A stretch of 64,000 bases of DNA from UBA4732 sp963823075. Its GTDB lineage: Bacteria; Planctomycetota; Planctomycetia; Gemmatales; Gemmataceae. This document shows, piece by piece, positions 8,029 to 18,525 of the stretch (the stretch's first letter is position 1; each line of letters opens with the position of its first letter). Where the stretch lies: positions 1,302,001 through 1,366,000 of the forward strand of contig CAWGKE010000001.1 in assembly GCA_963823075.1 (NCBI GenBank), in the 5' to 3' direction. The translations under genes and the position numbers were made by a program. The notes under the pieces were generated by a model. It was not told where the DNA came from. It was given only the letters and a program-made list of their open reading frames with translations, and made no database searches.

Positions 8029-10911
8029 TCACTTCAGGTTGCCGATCTTCTCCGGCACAACGAGCTTGTGCCGCAGCGTCGCCCCGGAATTCAGCGTGAT
8101 CTGGATCGTGTACACGCCGGCCTTGACCGCATGGACCTTCCAAGTCACGGGGCTGAAGACGCTGGAAGACCCCGGCGGAACGGGATCGACGGACTGCTTG
8201 TCCTGGCCCTGCGCAAGCTCCAGGCCGTGCGGCAGCGTCAGGGTCAGGGTCGCCCCCTGGGCCGGGCTTTTGACGTAGGCCGTCAGGCTGAAGTCCTTGC
8301 CGGCCGCGACCTCGCCGCCGGCCTCCAGGCCGAGCTGGCCCGCGCCGGTGTCGCCGGTGACGCTGCCCAGGCCGTAGGCGAAACCCACCGTCCGCGTCTG
8401 CTTGGGGGCTATGTCCTTGACGTCCCAGTACAGCACCACCGCCGAGTCGCCGTTGGGGTTCTCCGCGCTCTTCGCGTCGGCCATCGGCAGCACCGGAACG
8501 TCCCATTTCGTCTCCGGCCCTTCCGCCTTGGCGCCGCCGGGCTTGGCCTTCAGGGAGCTGACCGGCCAAGCGCCGAGCGTCACGCGGGTCGGCGGCTCCA
8601 GACCGCCGCCGTACTTGAGGCTGACGTGCGCCACCGTGCCGGGGTTCTTCAGGTCCTGCTTTTCCAGAGCGGAAATATAGTCGGGAACGTCTGCGGGGCT
8701 GTTGAACTCCTTCATCGTGTCGCACAGCTCCTTGGCCCCGGCGATGGTGAACGGCACGGCGTCGTTGCCGCCGATGTAGGTGTCCAGCAGGAAGCGCAGG
8801 CCGACGGCGTTGGTCTTGCCGTCGTTGTTGTAGATATCGTAGCGCACCAGGCAGGTGTCCAGCAGCCGCTTCTTGCCGTCGGGCGACAGGCCGCCCGGCA
8901 CGATCTCGACGTGCTGCGTGATCTGAATCGGCGGGTCGCCGGCGTGGACCCAGACGGCCTCGGCGCCGATGAGCCGGTGGCCGGCCAGGTCCTTGCCCAG
9001 GTCGTGCTTGATGGGCGGCTTCCAGGAACCTTGTTCCGCCCCCCAGAGATACTCGAAGTCAGGTTTCTGGCCGATCCGCACGCAGACGTTGTTGGTGCGG
9101 CCGAACGGGTCGTAGGTCAGCCTGGTTTTGAAGCGGTTGGGGTCCGCCGGGTCGGGAAGGCCCAGGCCGAAGGTCATCCGCGGCGCCGGCAGGAACTCGT
9201 CCTTCGGCTGAAGCGCGTCGTGGAACTTCACGTCGAGGATCGGGTTGGCGTAATCGATCTCCGGCACCGGCGCGTCCACCGCCTCGCGGAACAGGAAGTC
9301 GCGCCCCACGGCCGTCAGCAGACCGACGGACACGATGGCGATCGGCAATAAGCGCATCAGCAGGGGACCGCGGCCGCCGAGGCGCGGCGCGGCCAGAGCG
9401 GGGGCGATGGCGGCCGCCGCTTGCGGAGCGGCGGCTGCGGCGGCGACCGCGATGACGGCGGGCGCCGGGGGCGGAGCCGAAACCGCGACAGGTGCGGGAA
9501 CGGGGACCGGTGCCGGGGCGTCAGGATGGTCGAAGGCGAACGGCGATGGCTCCGGGGCCGCGGCTATCGGCGGCGGCGCGGCGCCGAAATCGAACGGCGA
9601 CGCCTCCACGGCCGGGGCCGATACGGCAGCGACCGGCTCGGGCGCCGGCATTGGCGTGGGCTTGGCGCTGCGGCCGTGCGATCGAATCGCCGAGCCGTCG
9701 CCGATGGCCAGCGTCACCGGCACGTCGAAACGCTGATTGCCGTTGGCCGTCACTTTCAGGCAGGCCGTCAGCGTCTCGCCGGGCTGCGACGGCGCCGCTT
9801 CCACGATCAGCGGAATCATGGCCGTCTGGCCGCGGTAGGTCGGCCGGCCGACCGTCAGCCACGGCTGGTCGCTGACGCCGTAGGCCACCGCCGCCCGCTT
9901 CTCCCGCGTCAGGACCGTCAGCACGTATTCCAGCCGCTGGCCGGGCTTGCCGCGGAGCGCGATCGCCGATTCGCTCAGCTCCACCTTCGGCGGCTTGACC
10001 AGGCCGAGCGTCTCGAACAGCTGCTGCACCGCGGCCAGCCCGGAAGCCGTCGGCGCCTGCACCGGATAGGTCCAGCCGTTGCTCTCGTACCAGCGGGCCA
10101 CGGCGCCGTTCTCGATCAGCACGGCGGCTTCCTTCGGCTGATGCTTCGCCTTGGCCGCCAGCTGCCGGGGCGACAGCGCTCCCGAAAGCACGCCCTCGGG
10201 GAACGGCTTCACCGGGACCGTCGCCTGCACGACGACCGTGACGTTGCCGCCGCTGGATTCCAGCGCGATCTCCGCCCGCTGCGGCTTGTCGAACGCCCGC
10301 AGCCGTTTGCCCGGGACGTGAACGGACAGGGTCGTCTTGTCGAAGAACTGGAACAGCTTTTCCGGCTGGCCGCTGTCGCCCAACGCCAGCCAGGGGCAGT
10401 TGTTTTCCACCGCCGCCTTGCCATGCACCAGCCGATCCTTCGCGTTGGTCAGGGTCAGGTCGAAGCGGCGATCCTGGCCGACCGCGAGGACGCCCAGGTC
10501 GATCTGCAACGGCTCGACCTGGAGCTGGGGCGGCTGCAGCGGCGAGCCGGGCATCTTGCCGAGCAGATCGTCCAGGCCCCGCGCCCGGTCGGGGGACTTG
10601 GCCGCCGCGCTCGCCGCCGTCACCAGATCGATGCGGCCGAGCGAGGCGAAGAACTTTTTGAGATAGCCCTGCGACACCATTTCCATCGCCGTCGCCGGGT
10701 CGCGCTGGCAGGCGAGGGCGAGCTGAAGGAAGTTGCGGCACGTCTCGCCGTATGGAAAGACGAACGGACTGGGAAAGGCCCAGACGCCGTAGTTGATGGA
10801 CCCGCCCTCGGCCGACGAACTCACGCCGCCGTCGAGCGCCGTCCCGTCGTAGTAGCAAAAGACGGCCTCCGACGGGTTGGTGCGGGTGCATTCGCTGCAA
10901 CGGCGGGGCAT
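8029..10911 (-). CDS. Large zinc-ribbon/single-membrane-span protein of unknown function
   Basis: 960 residues. The N-terminus MPRRCSECTRTNPSEAVFC contains a CxxC plus a third Cys, like the zinc-ribbon start of many planctomycete signalling proteins. Residues about 130-400 are beta-rich with two Ig/BACON-like stretches (LDLGVLAVGQ-type strands, WLTVG). A Pro/Ala-rich linker (about 430-510) leads to one hydrophobic span (LPIAIVSVGLLTAVG, near 540). The rest is presumably extracytoplasmic, with DPFGRTNNVCVRIG and YNNDGKTNAVGLRFLLDTY, ending in an Ig-like domain. No known enzyme motif was seen. Start at 10911 has GGGAG 8 bases upstream. It belongs to the minus-strand cluster with the FHA, WD40 and kinase genes, suggesting a role in the same signalling or surface complex. 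Confidence 0.72.
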   Translation of the reverse strand: MPRRCSECTRTNPSEAVFCYYDGTALDGGVSSSAEGGSINYGVWAFPSPFVFPYGETCRNFLQLALACQRDPATAMEMVSQGYLKKFFASLGRIDLVTAASAAAKSPDRARGLDDLLGKMPGSPLQPPQLQVEPLQIDLGVLAVGQDRRFDLTLTNAKDRLVHGKAAVENNCPWLALGDSGQPEKLFQFFDKTTLSVHVPGKRLRAFDKPQRAEIALESSGGNVTVVVQATVPVKPFPEGVLSGALSPRQLAAKAKHQPKEAAVLIENGAVARWYESNGWTYPVQAPTASGLAAVQQLFETLGLVKPPKVELSESAIALRGKPGQRLEYVLTVLTREKRAAVAYGVSDQPWLTVGRPTYRGQTAMIPLIVEAAPSQPGETLTACLKVTANGNQRFDVPVTLAIGDGSAIRSHGRSAKPTPMPAPEPVAAVSAPAVEASPFDFGAAPPPIAAAPEPSPFAFDHPDAPAPVPVPAPVAVSAPPPAPAVIAVAAAAAAPQAAAAIAPALAAPRLGGRGPLLMRLLPIAIVSVGLLTAVGRDFLFREAVDAPVPEIDYANPILDVKFHDALQPKDEFLPAPRMTFGLGLPDPADPNRFKTRLTYDPFGRTNNVCVRIGQKPDFEYLWGAEQGSWKPPIKHDLGKDLAGHRLIGAEAVWVHAGDPPIQITQHVEIVPGGLSPDGKKRLLDTCLVRYDIYNNDGKTNAVGLRFLLDTYIGGNDAVPFTIAGAKELCDTMKEFNSPADVPDYISALEKQDLKNPGTVAHVSLKYGGGLEPPTRVTLGAWPVSSLKAKPGGAKAEGPETKWDVPVLPMADAKSAENPNGDSAVVLYWDVKDIAPKQTRTVGFAYGLGSVTGDTGAGQLGLEAGGEVAAGKDFSLTAYVKSPAQGATLTLTLPHGLELAQGQDKQSVDPVPPGSSSVFSPVTWKVHAVKAGVYTIQITLNSGATLRHKLVVPEKIGNLK

Positions 10912-10948
10912 CGTGGACTCCCTCACCCATTGTCCGGTTTCGCTGTTT

Positions 10949-10981
10949 GTTTAGCCGCGGTTCGCAGAACCGCGGCTAAAC
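10949..10981. repeat. Hairpin repeat, TTTAGCCG family, copy 1
   Basis: 15-bp perfect arms (10949-10963 and 10967-10981) with a 3-base loop; core TTTAGCCGCGGTTC. Located between the zinc-ribbon gene start and the WD40 gene stop. Three further copies lie at 13281, 48368 and 60449. Confidence 0.93.
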
Positions 10982-11014
10982 GGCGCCCTGCGACCCGTTG
11001 CTGCTGGTCGCTGG

Positions 11015-13167
11015 TCACTTCTCCGGCAACCGGATCACATACACCGTGCCGTCGCCGTTGGCGGTCAGCAGGTCGCGGCCGTCGGGCGACAGGGCCACGC
11101 CGCCGACGCCGCCGAAGTGCGGCGGCGGGGTCCATTCCCAGATCGGCTTGCCCGTTTCCACGCTGGTCACGACCACCTTGGCCCCCGTCCCCGCGACCCG
11201 TTTGGCGTCGCCGCTCAGGACGGGCGCCGCCACGCCGCCGAGGTTGAGCGGAAGGCGTCCCGCCTCCTTCGGCTCATCGCCGGTCACTTCCCACACGGGA
11301 GCGTCGGCGCCGCCGAAGAAGGCGACGCGCGCGTCGGGCAGGAACGGCGCCCAGGCCGGGGCGCTCGGCCAGTCGTGCAGCACGTGCTGGCAGCGCAGCT
11401 GGAGCAGCGACGACCGGCCGGCGATCACGGCGACGGCCCGGTGCATGTCCGGCGACAGGGTGGCGGCCACGGCCCCCTGGCCCTTATTCAGATCGAAAAA
11501 GCGCACCTGTCGCCCGTCGCTCAGCCGCCACATCCGCACCGTGCCGTCCTGGTAGCCCCCCGTCAGCGCGAACCGCCCGTCGCGCGTGATCGCGGCGGAG
11601 ACGATCGCCCCGTTGTGCTGCTTGTCGTAGGCCGGCGCCCGCGCCTGACCGCTCTCCATGTCCATGAGCGGCAGCGTGGCCCAGCCGGAGCCGTAGTAAT
11701 ACACCGTTTTCGCGTCGGGGAGGAAGCCGACGCCCCACACGGCGCCGCCGCCGGCCGCATAGCGCTGGCTCAGCGAGTCGAGGCCCCACAGGCGCATCGT
11801 GAAATCCGTGCCGCCGGACGCGACGTTCTGGCCGTCCGGCGCGAAGGCCGCGCACGTCACGGCGTTGAGATGCCCGACGGGCGGGCGCCGCTCATTGCCC
11901 GTTTCGACCTCGTAAATGTGGACGTTCCAGTCGTTGCTGACGTTGCTCGTGATAGCGACCCGGTCGCCGGCGCCCAGAAAGCGAACGTCGTTGACCGCGG
12001 CGACCGTCGCCAGGCGGCGCACCTGGCCGCCCTTCTGCGCGTCCCACAACCAGACGCCGCCGTCGCCGTAGCGGCCGGTCGTCAGGTAGCGGCCGTCCGG
12101 CGAGTAGGCGAACACGGGCGCCCCGCCGGGGACGTGGCCCTTGCAAATGTGGATTTCCTCGTCTTTCCGGAAGCGGCCCAGGTCCCACAACCGCACGGCC
12201 GCGTCCGAGTGGGCCGACGCCGCCTGTTTGCCGTCGAGGGAGAAGGCTACCTGACCGACGTAGGTGGTCTTGTCGATCTTGCCGCGGAACTCGATGGCCG
12301 TTTGATCCTCGCCCTTGACGGCGTCCGTCCAGAGGTGAAGGCTGCCGTCGTCGGGGCCGCCGCCGGTCAGCGCCCGGTAGTCGCCGGGGACGGGGCTGAA
12401 GGCGGCGCCCATCACCGGCCCGGCATGGTGCAGTCGGTTGACGATCCGGCGCGACTCCACCTCCCACACCGAGGCGACGCCGGTGTTGTCGCCGCCGAGA
12501 AGGTACTTGCCGTCGGCCGAATACGACAGGCAGCTTGCCGGCCCGGCCGCCTTGTCGAGGGCGACGGGTTCCGGGATTTTGTCGAGGTCGCGGACATCGT
12601 ACAGGCGCACCAGCCCGTCGCCGCAGCTGACGGCCAAGGTCGCCCCGGCCGGCGCCAGGCGCCAGCGCGTACACGCCGCCGGGACAGGCGAGGATCGTCT
12701 GTTCGTGGACCGTTTCCGTCGGGCCGATGCGGAGAAAGGCGGCGCCCGGCGAGCCGACGGCCAGCCAGCGCCCGTCGGGTCCGCCGGCGACCAGCTGGCC
12801 GCGCATGCGGTCGCTCGCCGAGGACCGCGACCAGCTCGGCCGGCTGCCACGGGTATTTTTCGAGGTCGGGAATCGGCTTGGCCGGCAGCGCGTCGAGCCG
12901 GCCCCGGTCGAAGCGCGTCTCGACGGGAGGGCCGAAATCGAGATGTTCCAGATACTTGGGATCGTCGTCATCGGAGCAGACCTGGCCCGGCTCGACGACC
13001 GGCGGCGGGCCGTTCCGGGTCGGGGCGTCGCCGTCTCCGCGGCCGGCGGGACGGTGGACGCCCCACCAGACGCCGGCGCCGCCGAGGAGCAGCAGGAGCA
13101 GCAGGGCCGCCACGACCCAGCCGAGGCGCCGGCGCGATACGGCGGGCGTCTGGGCGTTCGTAGTCAT
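11015..13167 (-). CDS. Membrane-anchored WD40-repeat protein (two frameshifts)
   Basis: About 716 residues after two one-base corrections. The N-terminus (MTTNAQTPAVSRRRLGW) leads into a single membrane span (VVAALLLLLLLGGAGVWWG, residues 18-36), a Pro-rich linker and then a chain of WD40-type repeats to the end (SPDGRYLTTGRYGDGGVWLWD, FAPDGQNVASGGTDFTMRLW, LSPDGRDLLTANGDGTVYV). The breaks lie near 12808-12813 (between AVLGER and RMRGQLVAGG) and near 12648-12655 (between GVYALA and LAPAGATLAV); each fits one extra base. The protein probably presents a beta-propeller on one membrane face as a scaffold. Its neighbour upstream is the kinase-WD40 gene in the same orientation. Confidence 0.82.
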
Positions 13168-13191
13168 GGGATGTTCCCTTTCAGAAGCCCG

Positions 13192-13227
13192 CCGTAAGGG
13201 AGCGGTCTTCGCCCCGCTCCCTCACGG
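13192..13227. repeat. Imperfect hairpin, GTAAGGGAGCG family
   Basis: Arms 13192-13205 and 13214-13227 with one mismatch, same core as the repeat at 6500. Upstream of the WD40 gene start. Confidence 0.75.
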
Positions 13228-13280
13228 TCGGGCTGGCGACGATCGCCTTGATCCCTGGTCCGGTTAGGCGTGTCCGTTTC

Positions 13281-13317
13281 CCGTTTAGCCGCGGTTCGGA
13301 GAACCGCGGCTAAACGG
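13281..13317. repeat. Hairpin repeat, TTTAGCCG family, copy 2
   Basis: 17-bp perfect arms (13281-13297 and 13301-13317) around the loop GGA. Lies just downstream of the kinase gene stop, where it could help end transcription, though no T-tract follows. Confidence 0.92.
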
Positions 13318-13347
13318 ACAGCGACAACCGGACCCTGGATGAGACTC

Positions 13348-16160
13348 TCATTTCAGCGCCTTGAGCGGCTTGTCCGGGTCGTTGGGTCGGAACTTCTTGA
13401 TGAAGTCCTTGGGGTTATAATCGTGCGTCGCCTTTTTTTCATCCATCGTCTGGAAGCGGAACAGCGGCGTGGGGCCGTCGTCGCTGCCGTCCGACGCGCG
13501 GTAGTCTCCCTCGGCCGTGGCCGCCACCCAGCCGCCGTTTTCCAGCAGGACGATGACGCCCCGCTGCTGGCCGGAGGGCACGTCCCACAGACGCATTTTT
13601 CCATCCGAGTCGTATGAGAAGAGCGTCATCGGGTCCCCGTGGGGGGCGAAGATAAGGGCCAGGGACGATAGCTTGTTTCCTGGCAGCGTCCGCAGCAGCT
13701 TGACGTCGTCCCACGATTCGCAGTTCCAGATTTGGATGCCGTCCCGCACCGGGACGGCCAGTAACTTGCCGTCCGGCGACCAGGCCGGGGGTTGGACGGC
13801 GCCGAGGAAGTTGTACTGGCGTTTCGTCCCTTTCAGATCGTAAATACCGATATCGCCTTCTTGTTTCGTGAAGACCGCAAACGTCTCGCCCTGGGGAGGT
13901 CGCAGGCGCACCGCGTCGGTGTCGCCTTCGACGGTAACTGTTCGCAAGCTGTGTCCCGTGGCGACGTCGATTTGGTAAACCGTGTTATGGCGGCCGTTGA
14001 CGCTGCGACCGCCCACAAGACGATCGACCGATCGTCCGGCGCCCAGACGAAATCCGCGTTGCCCATTTGCCTCGTGTAGTCGCTCCAGGTGTTCAGTCGC
14101 TGGGCGCTGTTGGGGTTCCAGACGCAAATCCCCTCGCCGCCGAAGGTGGCCAGGTAGTCGCCGCCGTTCGACCAGTCCGTCCGCAAAACGATGGGCGTGA
14201 GCAGGCTGTGATCCAGTTCCGTTTTGTCTTTCACGAACATCTGCACCGATTGCTGCTGGTTTCGGGCGCAGCTGCTCTTGTCCGGGGCGATCGCGCTGTA
14301 GTTGCCGCCGAACGGCGCGGCCGCCAGGCCGCCGGTCTCGAAGTCCCAGAGGTAGTGCGCGTCGCCGTAGCGGAGGTCCAGCCGTCCATCGTGCGTGAAC
14401 GACAGGGCGACGTTACTGATTGCCGAAACGTGGTCGCTGATCAGGTCCCAGGTCAGCAGCCCTTCGATTTTCGCCGGCCGCATGACGATAGAGTTGGGGT
14501 TGAGCGGCTGGCCGGCCTTAACGTCGATCTCCAGGCGCGGCGGGCTGGGGACGACGGTGGGCGGGTCGACGTGGGGGTGGCCCGGGTCGCCGTTCGGGTT
14601 CCTCCCGGCACCGGCTTGCCGTCCGTCGGCCGCGCACCGCTCGACCCCATCATGGCGACGATCAGCACCGGCAGGCCGATTAGCAGCAGGACGGCGGCGG
14701 CGGCGCCGCCCCACAGCAGCCACTTCTGCCGCGGACTCAGGCCCCGCGCCCACGATTGCAGGGCGTTCACCTTGAGAATCAGCGAGTAACTCGGGTCTTT
14801 TACGTCCTTTTGGATCGCCGCGGCCGGCGACGGCGTCTTCTGGATTTGCGGCGCCGCCGGCGCGGGGGCCTTGGGACGGGCCTGGATCAGCTGGGCCACG
14901 GGCGGCGCGGCCGGCCTGACACCCGGCGCCAGGGTGGCCGCCGCGGCCGCCGGCGAGAGTCTGGATGGTGGCCGATAGCTGCTGCTCCAGCGTCTTGAGT
15001 ACTTTGGCCACGACGGCCGCGGACACCGGCCGCTGCCCCCGCTCCTTGGCCAGCAGACGCAGCAGGAACTGGTCGAGCGCCGTCGGGATTTCCGGGTTCA
15101 GCTTGCGCGGCGAGCGAGGCGTCTGGACGGCGATGTTGCGCAAGATCTCCATCGGGCTGGAGCCGGGGAACGGCAGCCGGCCCGTGGCGGCGCGGTAGAG
15201 GACGCAGCCGAGGCTGAACAGGTCGGCGCGGTGGTCGATGGGGCCGCCCGCCTGCTCCGGCGCCATGTAGGCGGGCGTGCCCATGATCGTGCCGGGCGTG
15301 GTCAGCTGCACGTCGCCTTCCTGCCCCGAGGCCAGGCCGAAATCGAGGATCTTGACGCGGTCGCCGGGCCGCTCCAGCCAGACGTTTCCCGGCTTGATGT
15401 CGCGGTGGACGATGCCATGGTCGTGGGCGGCGGCCAGGCCCTCGGCGATCTCGCGGCCGATGCGGAGCGCGTCGGCCAGCGGCAGGCGCCCCACGCGCTT
15501 GAGGCGGTCCTCGAGCATCTCGCCGTGGAGCAGCGGCATGGCCAGAAACGGCAGCGAACGCTCCTCGCCGACCTGATAAATGGGCACGACGTGGTCGTGG
15601 TTGAGGGCGGCGGCGGCCCGCGCCTCGCGCAGGAAGCGATCGCGGGCGCCCGGCTGGGCCGCCACGGCCGGCTTCATCGTTTTCAGGGCGACGCGGCGCC
15701 GCAGCGTGACGTCCTCCGCCTCGTAAACCGTGCCCATGCCCCCCACGCCGAGCACGCGGAGGACGCGGTAGCCGCCCAGCCGCCCCAGCTCCCCCGGCCC
15801 CTGCGCCGGGGCCAGGAAATGCGACGTTTCGTCGGCGGGATCGAACGGGAGCGGCGCCCCGGCTTTGGTCATCGACACGGCCCCGGTGTTGACCAGGGAG
15901 GCCGGCAGCGGCGGGACCTCCGGCCGGCCGATCTTGTAAAGGAGGCGCCCGAGGACGGGATGCCGCGGATGCGGCACGGTGAGGTTGGCCTGCATCGCCT
16001 GCGCGAGTTCCTTCTCGCCCGCCATTTCAGCCAACTGCTGGAAACAGGACGGACAATCGGCGACGTGCTGTTCCAGGCGGGCGGCGTCGGCTTCGGGCGT
16101 TTGGCCCCGGAGCAGTTGCTGCAACGGCTGGAGACCCGGACAAGCAGTGGCCGGCTGCAT
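13348..16160 (-). CDS. Ser/Thr protein kinase with zinc-finger N-terminus and WD40-like C-terminus (three frameshifts)
   Basis: About 937 residues after correction. N-terminal HVADCPSC is an anti-sigma-type HxxxCxxC zinc finger. The kinase domain (about 115-385) is intact: GVGGMGTVYEAED glycine loop, VALKTMKP lysine, HRDIKPGNV catalytic loop, DFGLAS and MAPEQ. A Pro/Ala linker and one membrane span (LLLIGLPVLIVAMM) follow, then a WD40-like propeller (WDFETGGLAAAPFGGNYSA, LWDVPSGQQRG). Frame breaks: near 14957 (one extra base), in the CCC run at 14604-14606 and in the CCC run at 14012-14014 (one missing base each). It probably phosphorylates local targets that the FHA protein reads. Start 16160 chosen because residues before it show no protein-like pattern. 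Confidence 0.88.
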
Positions 16161-16458
16161 CGGTGTCGCCTTTCCTTTGAAGGTCGATCCTTCCACCCGT
16201 GGAATGGACGGCCCCTCATGCCGCATTCTGAGCGGCGGGCGCCGGTGGAATGGTCGAACCGTGAAGATTGGATTGTACTTTCCGTCCGCGCGGCTCGCAA
16301 GCATCCGCTCCGCAAATTCCCCACCGCGCCGGGGGAATCGCCACGGCGGGGAATTCGTTCGGCGCCGGATGGCGACTTCATTCCTACCGTGCTTGCAATA
16401 GCTGGTCGGCCCCATCTAGTATGAAGGAAGGGGGGATTTCTCCTACAGGGTGAGCGTC
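16161..16458. other. Divergent intergenic region between kinase gene and small conserved gene
   Basis: 298 bases with no convincing gene on either strand. It must hold both divergent promoters. An imperfect inverted repeat AATTCCCCACCG / CGGCGGGGAATT lies at 16315-16326 and 16344-16355 and could be an operator or a repeat remnant. No clear -35/-10 pair was recognised. Confidence 0.5.
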
Positions 16459-16896
16459 ATGACCGAGCAGCAGACCCTCTGGGAATACCTGGAGTCGGGC
16501 CGGAGCAAAGAGGAATACCGGGAACAGGCCGACAAGCAGCGGTCGCGGCGTGAGAGCATCAAGCGGCTGCGGGCGGGCGGCCACTGGCTCACCCTGCTGC
16601 GCATCGCCCGCACCATCCCGCAGCCGTTCACGCTCAACGACGTTTCCGTGGCCGTCTGGAAAGCCGACCCGGATTTCTTCGGCATGAAGGGCTACGCCTA
16701 TCCCGACAATCACAAGGTCCACTACATCCTTTATGGCACAAGGGGCTTGATCGCCAAGGGCCTCGTCCAGCGGGTTCGGCAGGGCCTCTTCCGCATCCCG
16801 GACGGCGTCGATCCGGAGAAGCTGCTCGAATCCGCCGCGGCCGAACCGGATGAGGAGGCGCCGGCTCAGGAAGGTGAAGACGATGGGGAGGGGTGA
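16459..16896 (+). CDS. Small conserved protein, function unknown
   Basis: 145 residues from the ATG at 16459, which has AGGGTGAG four bases upstream; a GTG three codons earlier is possible. The N-terminus is charged and helical (WEYLESGRSKEEYREQADKQ). The middle (FTLNDVSVAVWKADPDFFGM through GLIAKGLVQRVRQGLFRI) has a winged-helix-like rhythm, with GLFRIPDG as a possible wing. The C-terminus is strongly acidic. It converges with the methyltransferase gene, the stops being 15 bases apart. I cannot name a family; DNA binding is only a guess from secondary-structure pattern. Confidence 0.6.
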   Translation: MTEQQTLWEYLESGRSKEEYREQADKQRSRRESIKRLRAGGHWLTLLRIARTIPQPFTLNDVSVAVWKADPDFFGMKGYAYPDNHKVHYILYGTRGLIAKGLVQRVRQGLFRIPDGVDPEKLLESAAAEPDEEAPAQEGEDDGEG

Positions 16897-16911
16897 ATTC
16901 TCTCGCCCGCA

Positions 16912-18035
16912 TCATGTCATTTCAAACCGCAGCAGCCGGCACGGAATCTTCCCATTAAAGAGCGGGATTTGCTTCACCGGCCGCAGCCCGATCGCGTCCG
17001 CCAGCACCGGGCTGCCGGTGAACACGAACGCCGTCCAGCCGGCGCAGCGGCGGAAGACCTCGCCGAGCGTCCGGTACAGGCCCCGCAGCTCCCGCTCCTC
17101 GCCAATGCGTTCGCCGTAAGGCGGGTTGCACAGGATCACGCCCGGCGGCCCCTCCGGCGGCCGGAAGTCGTACACGTCGCGCTTGTCGAAGCGCAGCAGA
17201 TGGCCGATGCCGGCGGCGCGGGCGTTGTTGATCGCGAAGGCCACGGCGTCGCCGCGCACGTCGGCGCCGAGGATCGGCGCCGGCAGCTCCCGACCGACGC
17301 CGCGCCGCGCCTCGTCGCGCAGGTCCGTCCACAACCGCACGTCGTAGTCCATCCAGCCCTGGAAGCCGAACCGCTTGCGCGTCAGGCCTGGCGGCCGCCG
17401 CAGCGCCATCCACGCCGCCTCGATCGGCAGCACGCCCGAGCCGCACATCGGATCGACGAAGGGCGTCTCGTGCTTCCATCCGGTCAGCAGCACCAGGGCG
17501 GCCGCCAGCGCCTCGTTGAGCGGCGCCTTGGTCAGCACCGGCCGGTAGCCGCGCTTGTGCAGCGATTCGCCGGAGCTTTCGAGGCTCAGCACGGCCCGGT
17601 CGCGGTAGATGTGCAGATTGAGGCCGACCATCGGCTCATCCACGTCCACGCTCGGCCGGCGGCCGCACTTGTCGATGAACTGGTCGCAGACGGCGTCTTT
17701 GACCCGCAAAGCCGCATATTTGGAATGGGTGATGTGCGAGTCCCGGACGTTGCAGTCCACGGCCAGGGTGTGTTCCGGCGTCATCCAGCGCGACCAGTCG
17801 AGCGACCGCACGGCGTCGTACAGCTCGTCCGGCGAGGCGACGGTCGCTTCGAGGATCGGCCGCAGCACGCGGATGGCGGTGCGCAGCCACAGGTTGGCCC
17901 GGTACAGCAGCGCCAGGTCGCCGGAGAAGGACGATCCGCCTCGTCCCGGTTCCACGTCGGCCGCGCCGAGGCGCGCAGCTCGTCGGCCAGGACCGACTCG
18001 ACGCCGCGGGCGCAGGTGGCGAAATAGGTTTCCAT
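16912..18035 (-). CDS. THUMP-domain class I SAM methyltransferase (RlmL/Trm14-like; one frameshift)
   Basis: About 374 residues. N-terminal METYFATCARGVESVLADEL and the following THUMP region bind RNA; the C-terminal Rossmann domain has FVDPMCGSGVLPIEAAW (SAM motif I) and the catalytic motif VILCNPPYGERIG (N/D-PPY). Such enzymes make N2-methylguanosine in 23S rRNA or tRNA. One C is missing in the run read as GG at 17970-17971; restoring it gives ELRALGAADVEPGRGG, typical of the family. Its start is about 20 bases after the stop of trmL, suggesting an RNA-modification operon. Whether the target is rRNA or tRNA cannot be settled from sequence. Confidence 0.88.
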
Positions 18036-18055
18036 GTTCACGCGGTCGTCGCCTT

Positions 18056-18511
18056 TCACCAGCCGTTGACCTGCCTCAGCGCTTCGTACAATCCGATCCC
18101 CACCGCCGTCGCCAAGTTGAGGCTGCGCACCTTGCCGGCCGGCATCGGAATAGTTACGGATCGGTCGGCGTAGCGCTCGCGGACCTCCGGCGGCAGGCCG
18201 AACGTCTCGCCGCCGAACAGGAGACAATCGCCATCCTCATAGCGCACCCGCGTGAACGGCGTGGCCGCATGGGTGGTGAAACAGAACACGCGGCAGGCGG
18301 CGCCGTCCGCCTCGAACCCGACGAGGGTGTCGTGGCGCCGCACGTCCACGTCCTTCCAGTAATCGAGGCCGGCCCGGCGGAGGGAGCGGTCGTCGAGGCG
18401 GAAGCCGAGTCGGCCGATCAGGTGCAGCACGGCCCCGGTCGCGGCGCACAGGCGGGCGACGTTGCCGGTGTTCGGCGGGATCTCCGGCTGCCAGAGTGCG
18501 ACGTGGAGCAT
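18056..18511 (-). CDS. trmL: tRNA (cytidine(34)-2'-O)-methyltransferase
   Basis: 151 residues, the normal length for this small SPOUT-fold enzyme that 2'-O-methylates the wobble base of tRNA-Leu isoacceptors. The conserved start MLHVALWQPEIPPNTGNVAR, the middle FGGETFGLP and the C-terminal IPMPAGKVRSLNLATAVGIG (knot and SAM-binding loops) are all present. ATG at 18511 is preceded by GAGGAA; a TTG six codons earlier is less likely. It lies between the HEPN gene and the THUMP methyltransferase gene on the same strand. Confidence 0.94.
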   Translation of the reverse strand: MLHVALWQPEIPPNTGNVARLCAATGAVLHLIGRLGFRLDDRSLRRAGLDYWKDVDVRRHDTLVGFEADGAACRVFCFTTHAATPFTRVRYEDGDCLLFGGETFGLPPEVRERYADRSVTIPMPAGKVRSLNLATAVGIGLYEALRQVNGW

Positions 18512-18525
18512 GATGCAGGCTTTCC

